Shown here: positions 1 to 8,004 of the stretch, one piece after another
Layout: each line of letters starts with the position of its first letter
How positions within the stretch are numbered: position 1 is the stretch's first letter
Origin: Dictyobacter alpinus
GTDB taxonomy: Bacteria > Chloroflexota > Ktedonobacteria > Ktedonobacterales > Ktedonobacteraceae
Length of the DNA stretch: 64,000 nt
Assembly (NCBI RefSeq): GCF_003967575.1
Contig: NZ_BIFT01000002.1
Coordinates: 2,976,001 to 3,040,000, forward strand
Reading direction: 5' to 3'
Program-made: the position numbers and the translations under genes
The notes under the pieces: model-generated
Told to the model about the DNA's origin: nothing
Databases searched by the model: none
What the model saw: the letters and a program-made list of their open reading frames with translations, nothing else

Positions 1-177
1 CTCCTCAACAAGAAGCGAGCGCTGTAAGCGCGAGGTGTGAGGGATAAAATTTGCAGATGGCGTTAATTAAATAGCCCTATATGCGGTTGTATTGGGAGAT
101 AGTAGAGATAGAATCTTACTAAGATTTGAAGGATAAGTGGATTGCTGACATTGCACAGTATGTAGAAAAAAAATTTG

Positions 178-208
178 TTGACGAGGACTATATTTTGGGC
201 GCTATATT
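178..208 (+). promoter_or_regulatory. Candidate sigma-70 promoter
   Basis: TTGACG at 178-183 and TATATT at 203-208, separated by 19 bases (18 if the -10 is read as CTATAT). It lies about 80 bases upstream of the first gene start at 286. The spacing is slightly long, so this is only a candidate. Confidence 0.3.
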
Positions 209-285
209 GTTGAGAAATGTACGCATATAGACCTACTTACTTTCTACTTTTTGATGTGTTATACTGTGTAAACGTCAGGTTTTTT

Positions 286-630
286 ATGAGAAACGAGGAG
301 GCCTCTGTGGAGCAAAAACAAGAACGTGTACATTACGACGAGTTCTCTGAGCAATTCGTTTCCATTGTAACTGAACATTGGCCAGATATCTTGTTGATTA
401 TTAATCGCCAATCGCCCCGTTTATCTGCTTTATTGCGGGTCGCGACCCCTACGACTTTGAAACGTATGAATGGGGTCTGGCGCATCCAACTGATTACGCG
501 GCGAATTTCGCAGCGTGAAGGATTACAGTCTCCTCGTGACAATGAGATTGTGGCCCAGGCCATTCGTTTGTGGGCGCATACTCAGGCACAGCTCCGTCTA
601 CCACGTATCACCGTTGAGTTTATGTTGTAG
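286..630 (+). CDS. Hypothetical protein resembling the C-terminal domain of DNA polymerase III gamma/tau
   Basis: A 114-residue soluble protein if it starts at ATG 286; the frame stays open to 217 but the upstream part (MYAYRPTYFL...) reads like non-coding sequence. The body has the pattern W-P-(D)-I-L-x3-N-x2-S-x2-L-x-A-L-L-R-x-A-x-P-x-T-L, then a basic strand, then N-E-I-V and a terminal strand PRITVEFML. I recognise a weak likeness to the carboxy-terminal domain of DnaX in Chloroflexota, here free-standing without the ATPase. The gene stands alone on the plus strand. The function is inference from this pattern only. Confidence 0.5.
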   Translation: MRNEEASVEQKQERVHYDEFSEQFVSIVTEHWPDILLIINRQSPRLSALLRVATPTTLKRMNGVWRIQLITRRISQREGLQSPRDNEIVAQAIRLWAHTQAQLRLPRITVEFML

Positions 631-749
631 GGATGTGGTTTTCTTCCCCTTTTACTGTTTGTTGTTAATGCTGCCGATATAGAAAAAGCGACACCAGAGC
701 CAGTTCGTCACTTTTTCTGGTGCCGGTATTGATAGGATTTGAGCAGGAA

Positions 750-1232
750 CTATGCTTGTTTCTCACGCTCCACAAACTGGCGCAGGACACGAACTACCAG
801 TTCATGATCTTCCTGTTGAGGAAGGCCTGAGACGGTCACGGTCCCCACGGGCCCGATGCCACGAATGATTAGCGGAAATGCCCCACCGTGGGCAGCATAT
901 TCCTGTGAAGAGATGAGATACTTCTCCTCAAGCGTTTTTTCGGCATTTTTGAGTGAAGTACCAATATAAAATGAGCTATGGCTAAAGCGATTAACGACAT
1001 TATTCTTACGGCGAATCCACTCGCCATTATCGATTGCCGTTCCTTCCATCGCAAAATGGAAGAGTTGTAGACCGTTACGTGTAATATCGATGGCCACTGG
1101 TTTGCTGAGCGTTTTCGCATCTTTTAATAGGGCTAATCCTACTTCCAGTGCCAGCTCATTAGAAAAATGCGAGAACTGGATTTCTTCTTCTTGTTGCAGA
1201 AGATCCTGTAATAAAGCTTTATGGGTGCTCAT
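750..1232 (-). CDS. UPF0303 / HbpS-GlcG-like heme-degrading-domain protein
   Basis: 160 residues, close to the usual length of the UPF0303 (DUF336-related) family. The conserved C-terminal block AAHGGAFPLIIRG followed by GPVGTVTVSGLPQQEDHELVV is diagnostic. Members adopt a profilin-like fold and are related to HbpS and GlcG, which bind heme or act in redox sensing; no enzymatic activity is firmly assigned to this subgroup. Cytoplasmic, with no signal peptide or membrane segment. The ATG at 1232 is used; only weak ribosome-binding sequence precedes it. Monocistronic, convergent with the first gene. Confidence 0.8.
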   Translation of the reverse strand: MSTHKALLQDLLQQEEEIQFSHFSNELALEVGLALLKDAKTLSKPVAIDITRNGLQLFHFAMEGTAIDNGEWIRRKNNVVNRFSHSSFYIGTSLKNAEKTLEEKYLISSQEYAAHGGAFPLIIRGIGPVGTVTVSGLPQQEDHELVVRVLRQFVEREKQA

Positions 1233-1693
1233 ATATATACTTTCATTTTGTAAAGAAATACGTCATGTTTTACTTTCAACTCGAGTATAGCATACAAACA
1301 AATAAGATTGTATATATCGAGTGGGGAGTACTGGCCGGATCCAGTATTGGTCGGGTTGGTGGCTCTGCTGCTAGAAGTAGATTTAGACGAATAAAGAAAT
1401 GGATGTGCAACACTCGTTCTGGATGAAGCGTAGTATAGATGCAGTGTATAAAAAGCTTTTTTGAGCCTGGAGTATCTGGATTAGCATGAAGAAGAGAACC
1501 CCCAATGGTCACGGACAGGCCGGCTTTTTTCTCCTTTGACTTCACCATGCATTGATCTATCGGACGCCATTGTTTACAAAACATTTACCATCTTTTAACA
1601 AACTAGATGGTTGTAGGCATTATTACGTGCTATACTGGATTTGTTATAGTGAGGAATACTCACTTTCTATAAGTAGATAAGAAAGTGCTTATT
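1233..1693. other. Intergenic region with inverted repeats ahead of the LOG gene
   Basis: About 460 bases between divergent genes. The open frame on the minus strand at 1276-1584 has no family likeness and no ribosome site, so I treat it as non-coding. The right part carries a possible -10 TATACT at 1631-1636 and the dyads listed separately at 1648-1664 and 1662-1686. Confidence 0.5.
1648..1686. promoter_or_regulatory. Two overlapping inverted repeats, candidate operator of the LOG gene
   Basis: AGTGAGGAATACTCACT (1648-1664) is a perfect 6-bp dyad around GAATA. A second dyad, ACTTTCT (1662-1668) with AGAAAGT (1680-1686), overlaps it. They lie just after a possible -10 (TATACT, 1631-1636) and before the gene start. 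GTGAGTATTCCT, the reverse complement of most of the first dyad, recurs at 2666-2677 beyond the gene's terminator. An operator role is inference. Confidence 0.35.
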
Positions 1694-2584
1694 ATGAGAC
1701 GTAGGAACACTAATAATTTGAATGGATCTAGTAATCATCGAGATAAGACAGCGACTGATCGTTATAATGCCTTGCGCAACAAGGGAGCGGTGACTGATGA
1801 TGAGCGGCTCTTAAGTCGTCCGACGCAGCCCCTGGTCAGTCCCAATGAGCCTATACCCGATGAACTCAGGCAGGAAGAAGATCATGCCTTTGAGCGTGCG
1901 CTGAACTTTGATTACACCATGACTGATCCCTGGCGGGTGTTCCGTATTATGAGCGAGTTCGTCAATGGATTTGATGTGCTGGCGCATATTCCTCCATCGA
2001 TCGCCATTTTTGGTTCTGCGCGCACGAAACTCGACGATCCGAGTTATGCCGCGGCCACCGAGACTGCGCGTTTACTGGCACAGGCAGGTTTTGGCATCAT
2101 TACCGGCGGTGGACCAGGGATCATGGAAGCCGCGAACAAGGGTGCCCAGGAGGGAGGCAATCTCTCAATTGGATGTAATATTGAGCTTCCCTTTGAGCAG
2201 GAATCGAATCCTTACCTGGATGTCTCGCTGGACTTCCGCTACTTCTTTGTGCGCAAAACGCTGTTCGTCAAATATTCGAATGCCTTCATTATCTTTCCTG
2301 GTGGTTTTGGTACTATGGATGAACTGTTTGAAGCCCTGACGCTCATCCAGACCCAAAAAGTGAGCAACTTCCCCATTATCCTCTATGGATCTGCCTATTG
2401 GGGGGGGCTGCTGGACTGGATCCGCAGTACCATGCTAGACGAAGGAAATATCTCCGCGAAAGATCTGGACCTGCTGCGCGTCTCCGATGATCCTCAGGAG
2501 ATTTGTGATCTGGTCTGTGATACTTACCAGAATAATATCCGACTCGAAAGAATCAATCGCCACCGCGAAACCTCGATTCGCTAA
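1694..2584 (+). CDS. LOG-family (TIGR00730) Rossmann-fold nucleotide hydrolase
   Basis: 296 residues from ATG 1694 (GTG 1685 is possible). A hydrophilic N-terminal extension of about 90 residues precedes the Rossmann domain. Hallmarks are GSAR, GGGPGIMEAANKGA and PGGFGTMDELFEAL, the PGGxGTxxE nucleotide-binding motif of the lysine-decarboxylase-like/LOG family. Characterised members hydrolyse cytokinin ribotides or AMP to free base and ribose 5-phosphate; substrate here is unknown. Cytoplasmic. A clear terminator follows, so it is probably transcribed alone, perhaps under the dyad operator upstream. Confidence 0.88.
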   Translation: MRRRNTNNLNGSSNHRDKTATDRYNALRNKGAVTDDERLLSRPTQPLVSPNEPIPDELRQEEDHAFERALNFDYTMTDPWRVFRIMSEFVNGFDVLAHIPPSIAIFGSARTKLDDPSYAAATETARLLAQAGFGIITGGGPGIMEAANKGAQEGGNLSIGCNIELPFEQESNPYLDVSLDFRYFFVRKTLFVKYSNAFIIFPGGFGTMDELFEALTLIQTQKVSNFPIILYGSAYWGGLLDWIRSTMLDEGNISAKDLDLLRVSDDPQEICDLVCDTYQNNIRLERINRHRETSIR

Positions 2585-2612
2585 AAGCTGCAGAATTCCA
2601 ACGGATGTTTAC

Positions 2613-2650
2613 CAGGCCGTCTACTCATAGAGTAGGCGGCCTGTTTTTTT
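2613..2650 (+). terminator. Rho-independent terminator of the LOG gene
   Basis: CAGGCCG-t-CTACTC pairs with GAGTAG-g-CGGCCTG across a short ATA loop, followed by seven T residues (2644-2650). It is 29 bases after the stop codon. Confidence 0.85.
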
Positions 2651-2716
2651 GGGCTAGTGCCCGATGTGAGTATTCCTGAATAGTATTATTGAATGAACAT
2701 TTGACTAGCCACAAGC

Positions 2717-2803
2717 GGGCGCTAAAGCGCCCAACATTTTTTATATGTGGTATGAAATCGTGTGCAATGCACACGATTTCATACCACATATAAAAAATGT
2801 TGG
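2717..2803. repeat. Hairpin element H1: mini-hairpin plus perfect 36-bp long hairpin
   Basis: The mini-hairpin GGGCGC-TAAA-GCGCCC (2717-2732) runs straight into a long hairpin: 2731-2766 is exactly complementary to 2768-2803 with a one-base spacer. The arm begins CCAACATTTTTTATATGTGG. It lies beyond a working-looking terminator, so it is not needed to end the LOG transcript. It shares its architecture with elements at 27.6, 30.7, 33.2, 36.7 and 54.4 kb, although the long-arm sequence is different. Confidence 0.8.
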
Positions 2804-3032
2804 GGTTAAAAATATTGGGGTATTAAAGGTGTGAAAATGACTCTAATTTATAAATGTATTTTTTGGGAATAAAAACATTTAGGGGTGAATCATGTAAGAT
2901 GTGTCAGCGATAAAACCGTATATGGATTTAAATAGATAATAATAGTTGATATGAGTCATGTAGAGCTTATGGTGCGTACTAATAAATGAATATAGTATTG
3001 AATATATTACGCTATGGCATGGAGGTCTTTTT

Positions 3033-3995
3033 ATGGATTATCTTGGGGAAGCATTGAAGCTGCTTCCCAGGCCTGTTTGGGTCTTATACACCACATTTTA
3101 TCTTGTCTTTACTGCCTGTATTTTGCTGAGCTGGTTTAATGTCTCTTTTCCAGGTCAGATGTATGTAATGATGATTGCTATTGCTGGTGTGATGCTTAGT
3201 ATGGGCATTGCTTTTATCTATGGTGGGGTTGTTGAGATGAGGCAGGCGCGTGAGGAAAAGCGCAAGCCGGCATTTTATAAGCGTGCGGCCTTGTACGCGG
3301 GAATTGCATGTATCGTGGCGGCCTGCTTGCTGGTATATGATTTTTGGGCTCCATCTGGTATTCCAGAAACAGTTGGTTGGATTGTGACTATCGCCTGTGC
3401 CGCTGTTATCATTGTTGGCCTTGCGCCAGCTTTTTATCATCAAGTTCAGGATACGAATCGAGCGGGCAAAGAGGCTCTGGAAAAAGTGCAGCAGGAACAG
3501 GAGCAACAGAAGCTTGAGCGCGAAAGTTTACAAGCCGAGGGGAAAGCTGTTCCCGAGCCCGAGGTGAATAAGGCGCGTGGTCGCGTGCTATTAGCATTGC
3601 TCCTGTTGATAGTGGTGCTGTTTTTTGGTGGGATGATAGGTATGATTGTTAATATGATTACAAAGACTTTACCCTATGAAATTTTTATGCTTGCTATGAG
3701 CGGAGCCTGGTTTGGCTGGAGCCTGTTTTTAATTATGATTAGCCGGGAGAAGGCGCGTAAAGAGCAACGGTCCTGGGGACCCTGGTATGTGCACGCATCG
3801 GTAATCTATATGCTCACTGGCGTGCTCTTTCTGGCTTATTTCGCGGCGCACTATCTCCTCGTTGCTCAATATATGCTGGCGAAAGATACAGCAGATAAAC
3901 TCAATATCATTCCATTTGTACTTTTTGTCGCTATCTTTGTGAGTAACAGTGTATTAACGAAGCGAAAAGAAAAAGTAGCAGGTACCACAGCGTAA
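3033..3995 (+). CDS. Eight-TM membrane protein, first of a tandem paralogous pair
   Basis: 320 residues. Four hydrophobic segments (about 16-38, 44-66, 84-105, 112-134), then a charged, probably coiled-coil stretch rich in Q, E and K (about 140-185), then four more (186-208, 215-237, 255-275, 290-310). Shared signature with the next gene: YGGVVEMRQAREEKRKPAFYK. No family recognised. The start is fixed by GGAGG seven bases before ATG 3033. The function is unknown; the repeated 4+4 design with a cytoplasmic coiled coil suggests a scaffold or sensor, but that is speculation. Confidence 0.75.
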   Translation: MDYLGEALKLLPRPVWVLYTTFYLVFTACILLSWFNVSFPGQMYVMMIAIAGVMLSMGIAFIYGGVVEMRQAREEKRKPAFYKRAALYAGIACIVAACLLVYDFWAPSGIPETVGWIVTIACAAVIIVGLAPAFYHQVQDTNRAGKEALEKVQQEQEQQKLERESLQAEGKAVPEPEVNKARGRVLLALLLLIVVLFFGGMIGMIVNMITKTLPYEIFMLAMSGAWFGWSLFLIMISREKARKEQRSWGPWYVHASVIYMLTGVLFLAYFAAHYLLVAQYMLAKDTADKLNIIPFVLFVAIFVSNSVLTKRKEKVAGTTA

Positions 3996-4091
3996 ATTTA
4001 TGCTGTGGTGTGCACTTTGAAATATAGTCCTGATGCGGGTCAGGCGTATTATGGCAATAACACAATACATATGGCATGGAGGACCTTGTTG

Positions 4092-5057
4092 ATGAATTAT
4101 TTTTGGGAAACTGTGAATAAATTACCTGCACCTTTACGCTTGATAATTGTTGTGATCTTTATAGGGATTTTCTTATATTTATTTGCTGGATTTTTTAATA
4201 TTCCTCTTGCTTTACCGGATTATGTTATTAATATTATTAGCAGCACGTTTTTTGTGGCATTTGGATTGGTCTTGCTTTATGGGGGCATTGCTGATTTGCG
4301 GCAGGCGCGCCGAGAAGGGCGGAAGCCGATATTTTATAAGCAGGCTGGCATTGTCGCAGGAATCGCATGTGTGGTGGTACCTTTCTTATTGCTGTATGCT
4401 GTGCTTAATCCTCATAAGGTTTCAGATACGGTTGAACTAACGCTTATTATTATTATCTTCGTGGTGTTTGTGCTTGGCATTGCACCGGCTGGCTATCACT
4501 ATACTCAGGCTATGAATAAGGCTGGTGTCGATGCACTGAAAGAGGTGCAGAGAGAGGAAGAGGAGAGGAAAGCGCAGCGGGAACGTTTGCGGGCTGAGGG
4601 GGAAGATCTGCCCGAGCCACATAAGGAGAAGGGGCGCAACTGGCTGCGCGTGGCTGTGGCCGTGAGCGGGTTGTTGGTGTGGTTGGCATGCGTGACTATC
4701 TTAGTGGTAGATACCTTGACGAGGTCTGTACCCTATGACTTTTTGATGTTAGGCTTTAGCTTTGGCTGGTTGTGCTGGAGTGTGGCGGCGATTATGAATA
4801 GTCAGGATCAAGCACACGAGCAGCGAAGATCCTGGCGTCCCTGGTATCTGCATGTATCGAGCGCCTATTTTATCGCCAGCCTCCTCTGTTTATGCTATTA
4901 TGTGACCCATTATCTTCTTGTGACCCGTTACATGCTGGCGAAAGATATTGCGGATAAGTTCAATGTGATTCCATTTATTGTGCTGGTGGCTGTGATTGTA
5001 TGTAGCAACATAGTTACAAATAAAAAGGCCAGGCGGGAAGCTACTAGAACATCTTGA
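4092..5057 (+). CDS. Eight-TM membrane protein, second of a tandem paralogous pair
   Basis: 321 residues from ATG 4092, nine bases after GGAGG (4078-4082); the frame is open to 4005 but this start matches the first paralogue. Same layout as its neighbour: four TM segments, a charged linker (EVQREEEERKAQRERLRAEG), four TM segments. Conserved blocks include YGGIADLRQARREGRKPIFYK, LAKDIADKFNVIPF and RRSWRPWYLH. Even the leader (ATGGCATGGAGG) is shared, so the duplication included the translation-initiation region. Separated from the first copy by 96 bases and probably cotranscribed. Function unknown. Confidence 0.75.
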   Translation: MNYFWETVNKLPAPLRLIIVVIFIGIFLYLFAGFFNIPLALPDYVINIISSTFFVAFGLVLLYGGIADLRQARREGRKPIFYKQAGIVAGIACVVVPFLLLYAVLNPHKVSDTVELTLIIIIFVVFVLGIAPAGYHYTQAMNKAGVDALKEVQREEEERKAQRERLRAEGEDLPEPHKEKGRNWLRVAVAVSGLLVWLACVTILVVDTLTRSVPYDFLMLGFSFGWLCWSVAAIMNSQDQAHEQRRSWRPWYLHVSSAYFIASLLCLCYYVTHYLLVTRYMLAKDIADKFNVIPFIVLVAVIVCSNIVTNKKARREATRTS

Positions 5058-5292
5058 GTCTTTAGAATGTTGCGGCCTGTTTAAATCTGCTTCTAGGTTT
5101 CCAGGTGGGCGTTATCTGGCTTGAAAGCTATAACAGGCCTTGTTTTCTGTAAGGGGATATGGTAACTTATTTATTGTGTCACATTATTTTTGCTGCGTTG
5201 TAGCAATTTGTATGTAGATACGCTTTTTCCTCGCGCCTCTGGTTCTTTTCTTTTTTAGTGCGTCTGTTTCTACTCACTGGAGGTCAACTGCT

Positions 5293-5685
5293 ATGGCTGA
5301 TGCCATCTCTCCTCAAGATGAGGGGAAGTCTGGTCCGGTTCGCAACGCTGGAGTTGTTGAAGATCAGCAAACTACTCTCCGTGACTGGCAGGCCATCGAG
5401 CGCGATGGTGAGTTCCGCGAACTCGTGCGTGCCAAGCGCAATCTGATTATCCCTGCGACCATTTTTTTCCTGCTCTACTATTTTGTTTTCCTGATTATCG
5501 TTGGATATTTTCCGGATATCGCCAATGCCAGCGTGTTTGGCAATATCAATGTGGCTTATCTGTTTGCGCTCTCGCAATTTTTCATGACCTGGATCTTAAT
5601 GGGGATTTATGTCTGGCGTGCCGGTGCGTTTGATCGGCTGGTAGAGCGCATCGTTGCGCGTGTACGGGGGGAGAATAAAGGATGA
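5293..5685 (+). CDS. DUF485 membrane protein, partner of the acetate-type symporter
   Basis: 130 residues. A hydrophilic N-terminus of about 50 residues is followed by the DUF485 (YjcH) domain with two TM segments (about 57-75 and 92-112) and the conserved RELVRAKRNLIIPA entry. GGAGG lies ahead of ATG 5293. Its stop overlaps the start of the symporter by four bases (ATGA), so the two are translationally coupled, as yjcH-actP are in other bacteria. Role is accessory to the transporter; the mechanism is not known. Confidence 0.88.
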   Translation: MADAISPQDEGKSGPVRNAGVVEDQQTTLRDWQAIERDGEFRELVRAKRNLIIPATIFFLLYYFVFLIIVGYFPDIANASVFGNINVAYLFALSQFFMTWILMGIYVWRAGAFDRLVERIVARVRGENKG

Positions 5686-7304
5686 GTACAAAAGAGCTGC
5701 AAACGCTACTGATGTTTGGCGTGATCGTCTTGATTACGCTGGGAATCACCCTCTGGGCCTCACGTCGTACACGTACTACCAAGGACTTCTACGCCGCTGG
5801 CCGTAAGATTAGCGCTGCCCAGAATGGTCTGGCCGTGGCAGGCGATTATATGTCGGCCGCCTCATTCCTGGGTATTGCTGGACTGATTGCCTTCTTTGGT
5901 TATGATGGCTTTATGTACTCGGTCGGCTTTCTTGTCGCCTACCTGACTGTGCTCTTTCTAGTAGCCGAACCATTGCGCAATATCGGTCGTTTTACCATGG
6001 CTGATGTGCTTTCTTTCAGGTTGCGTCAGCGCTCAGTGCGGACCGTGGCTGCGATCTCTACCTTGATTGTCACGCTGATCTATATGATTGCACAGATGGT
6101 CGGGGCCGGTTCACTGGTGAGCTTACTGGTGCCAAGTCTGGACTATAATCTGGCTATTATCATTGTTGGCTTGCTGATGATCTTTTATGTCATTTTTGGT
6201 GGCATGCTCGCGACCACCTGGGTGCAGATCATCAAAGCGGTCCTGCTGATGGGTGGTACCCTGATCCTCTCGATCCTGGTGATGAGCCATTATGGGTTCT
6301 CGCTAGGAAACTTCTTTGACGCCATTCATGGCGTGGTCGGCAAATACTGTACCGGAGGCGGGACGCTTAAAGATGGCGCGTGTAGCACTGGTACCCTGGT
6401 TTCTCAGAGCTATCTGACACCGGGCCTGCGCTATCATGGCACCTATGGACAGTTAGACCTGATCTCGCTTGGGCTGGCGCTGGTACTGGGGACTGCCGGA
6501 CTGCCGCATATTCTGATGCGCTTCTACACGGTGCCAACGGCCCGCGCGGCCCGCTCCTCAGTGGTCTGGGCTACCGCGATCATTGGTGTCTTCTATATCC
6601 TGACCACCTTCCTGGGCTTTGGGGCTGCTACCCTGGTTGGTAAAGCACATATCGCCAATCAGAATCTGGCTGCACCACTGCTGGCCGAGGCTGTCGGCGG
6701 AACCATCTTCCTGGCCTTTATTGCTGCCGTCGCCTTTGCAACGATTCTGGCGGTTGTGGCCGGACTGACTATTGCTGGCTCATCGGCCTTTGCCCATGAC
6801 ATCTGGCTCAATGTCGTCAAACGTGGACGTGAGGATGAGCGTGAGCAGGTGCTGGTCGCCAAGATTACCGCAGGCGTTATTGGTGTGATCGCAATCATCC
6901 TGGCGATTGCCCTGCGTTATAGCAATGTAGCCTTTCTGGTCGGACTTGCCTTTGCCGTAGCAGCCAGTGCTAACGTTCCATCGATCGTGCTCTCGATCTT
7001 CTGGCGGCGCTTCAATACCGCTGGTATGATTGCAAGTATGCTGACGGGACTCATCGCATCCGTGATTTTGATCATCGTCAGTCCGGCCATCATGGCAGTT
7101 GACCCGCCGGGAACCGCCGCCACGGCTGCGCACCTGATCCAGGCTAAAGCCCTCTTCCCGCTGGAAAATCCCGGGCTGGTAGCCATTCCCCTCAGTTTCG
7201 CCGTCGCCATCATCGTCTCCCTGGTCACACGTGACGAAGCTGCCATTGAAGCCTTTAGTGAAACTAATGTCCGTGCCAACCTCGGTATCGACGCCGAAGT
7301 CTAA
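5682..7304 (+). CDS. actP: Cation/acetate symporter (SSS family, ActP-like)
   Basis: 540 residues, the usual length for the solute:sodium symporter family, with about 13 TM segments. Recognisable features are the FYAAGRKISAAQNGLAVAGDYMSAASFLG opening region, the GLPHILMRFYTVP block and a long loop around residues 210-245 before the central helices. ActP takes up acetate and other short-chain monocarboxylates with Na+ or H+. Cotranscribed with the DUF485 gene it overlaps. Substrate is inferred from family and partner. Confidence 0.88.
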   Translation: MSTKELQTLLMFGVIVLITLGITLWASRRTRTTKDFYAAGRKISAAQNGLAVAGDYMSAASFLGIAGLIAFFGYDGFMYSVGFLVAYLTVLFLVAEPLRNIGRFTMADVLSFRLRQRSVRTVAAISTLIVTLIYMIAQMVGAGSLVSLLVPSLDYNLAIIIVGLLMIFYVIFGGMLATTWVQIIKAVLLMGGTLILSILVMSHYGFSLGNFFDAIHGVVGKYCTGGGTLKDGACSTGTLVSQSYLTPGLRYHGTYGQLDLISLGLALVLGTAGLPHILMRFYTVPTARAARSSVVWATAIIGVFYILTTFLGFGAATLVGKAHIANQNLAAPLLAEAVGGTIFLAFIAAVAFATILAVVAGLTIAGSSAFAHDIWLNVVKRGREDEREQVLVAKITAGVIGVIAIILAIALRYSNVAFLVGLAFAVAASANVPSIVLSIFWRRFNTAGMIASMLTGLIASVILIIVSPAIMAVDPPGTAATAAHLIQAKALFPLENPGLVAIPLSFAVAIIVSLVTRDEAAIEAFSETNVRANLGIDAEV

Positions 7305-7316
7305 AGCTATATTGTG

Positions 7317-7348
7317 AGTGTGATGTTCGATACATTGGGCATCACACT
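7317..7348. terminator. Stem-loop after the symporter gene
   Basis: AGTGTGATG (7317-7325) pairs with CATCACACT (7340-7348), 14-base loop, 12 bases after the actP stop and between convergent genes. There is no long T tract, so termination efficiency is uncertain. Confidence 0.45.
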
Positions 7349-7380
7349 TGCTTGCTTTCATAGAACGGCGGATTTCCTCT

Positions 7381-7806
7381 TTAGTTTTTTTTCCTTAGCT
7401 TTTTTTGTATAATTGAGATCTGAACGACAGAGAAAACGTAACCAGCAATTGAGAAGACGAGCAATACCAGCGCGACGACGAAACTGGCGATAATCAAGCC
7501 AAAGACGCCCTCGGGTAACCCGGCGGTCATGCCAGATCCGACTGTTCTCCCGAATACATTCGCGGTTAATGCGACAAGAGCAATTGAGAGTGCCATGATC
7601 AGCGAAGAGGCTACTACACTCAGAATAGCCATAACATAGTTAGTTGTACTGAGCGTCGCATCGTTATCGGGTCGTAGTTTTTGCTGGCTGTCATATTGAG
7701 ATTGTGGCCACTCGGCCTGTTCTTTACCTTGATAGGCACCGTATCCGACTGATTCCGAGGACCATTCTTTATAAGATTGTCGTTCTGGCTCTTGCATCTG
7801 TGACAT
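7381..7806 (-). CDS. Small membrane protein of unknown function
   Basis: 141 residues from ATG 7806, preceded by GAAGGAGAG; the frame extends upstream but without a site. A hydrophilic Q/S/Y-rich N-terminus (about 55 residues) is followed by two long hydrophobic segments (about 57-80 and 95-125) and a basic tail KKLRKKN. This two-TM layout with a disordered cytoplasmic head resembles DUF4190-type and similar small membrane proteins, but I cannot assign a family. Convergent with actP. Confidence 0.65.
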   Translation of the reverse strand: MSQMQEPERQSYKEWSSESVGYGAYQGKEQAEWPQSQYDSQQKLRPDNDATLSTTNYVMAILSVVASSLIMALSIALVALTANVFGRTVGSGMTAGLPEGVFGLIIASFVVALVLLVFSIAGYVFSVVQISIIQKKLRKKN

Positions 7807-8004
7807 AGAAATGCTCTCCTTCAAGAGAGGCGACACCCTGGAGAATCGCCGAAGCATACAGATATAATCGCTTCTAAGGTGTACTGTTTGTGCTGCGAGA
7901 AAAGTGGTATAGAGGGATCACTCTCATGGCGATCCCTCCAAATGGGAGATTGCCATCTCCTCAGATTATACCCCATAGTCTGAACAATATGGCACGAATT
8001 ACCC

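Noticed and set aside
1..45. Mini-hairpin GCGCT-GTA-AGCGC at the left edge as another hairpin element
   Set aside because: It resembles the right mini-hairpin of the family, but the window begins here and the long hairpin cannot be seen.
6780..7361. Long open frames antisense to the actP-like gene
   Set aside because: Shadows of the GC-rich third positions of the symporter; composition (Asp/Gly/His-rich) is unnatural.
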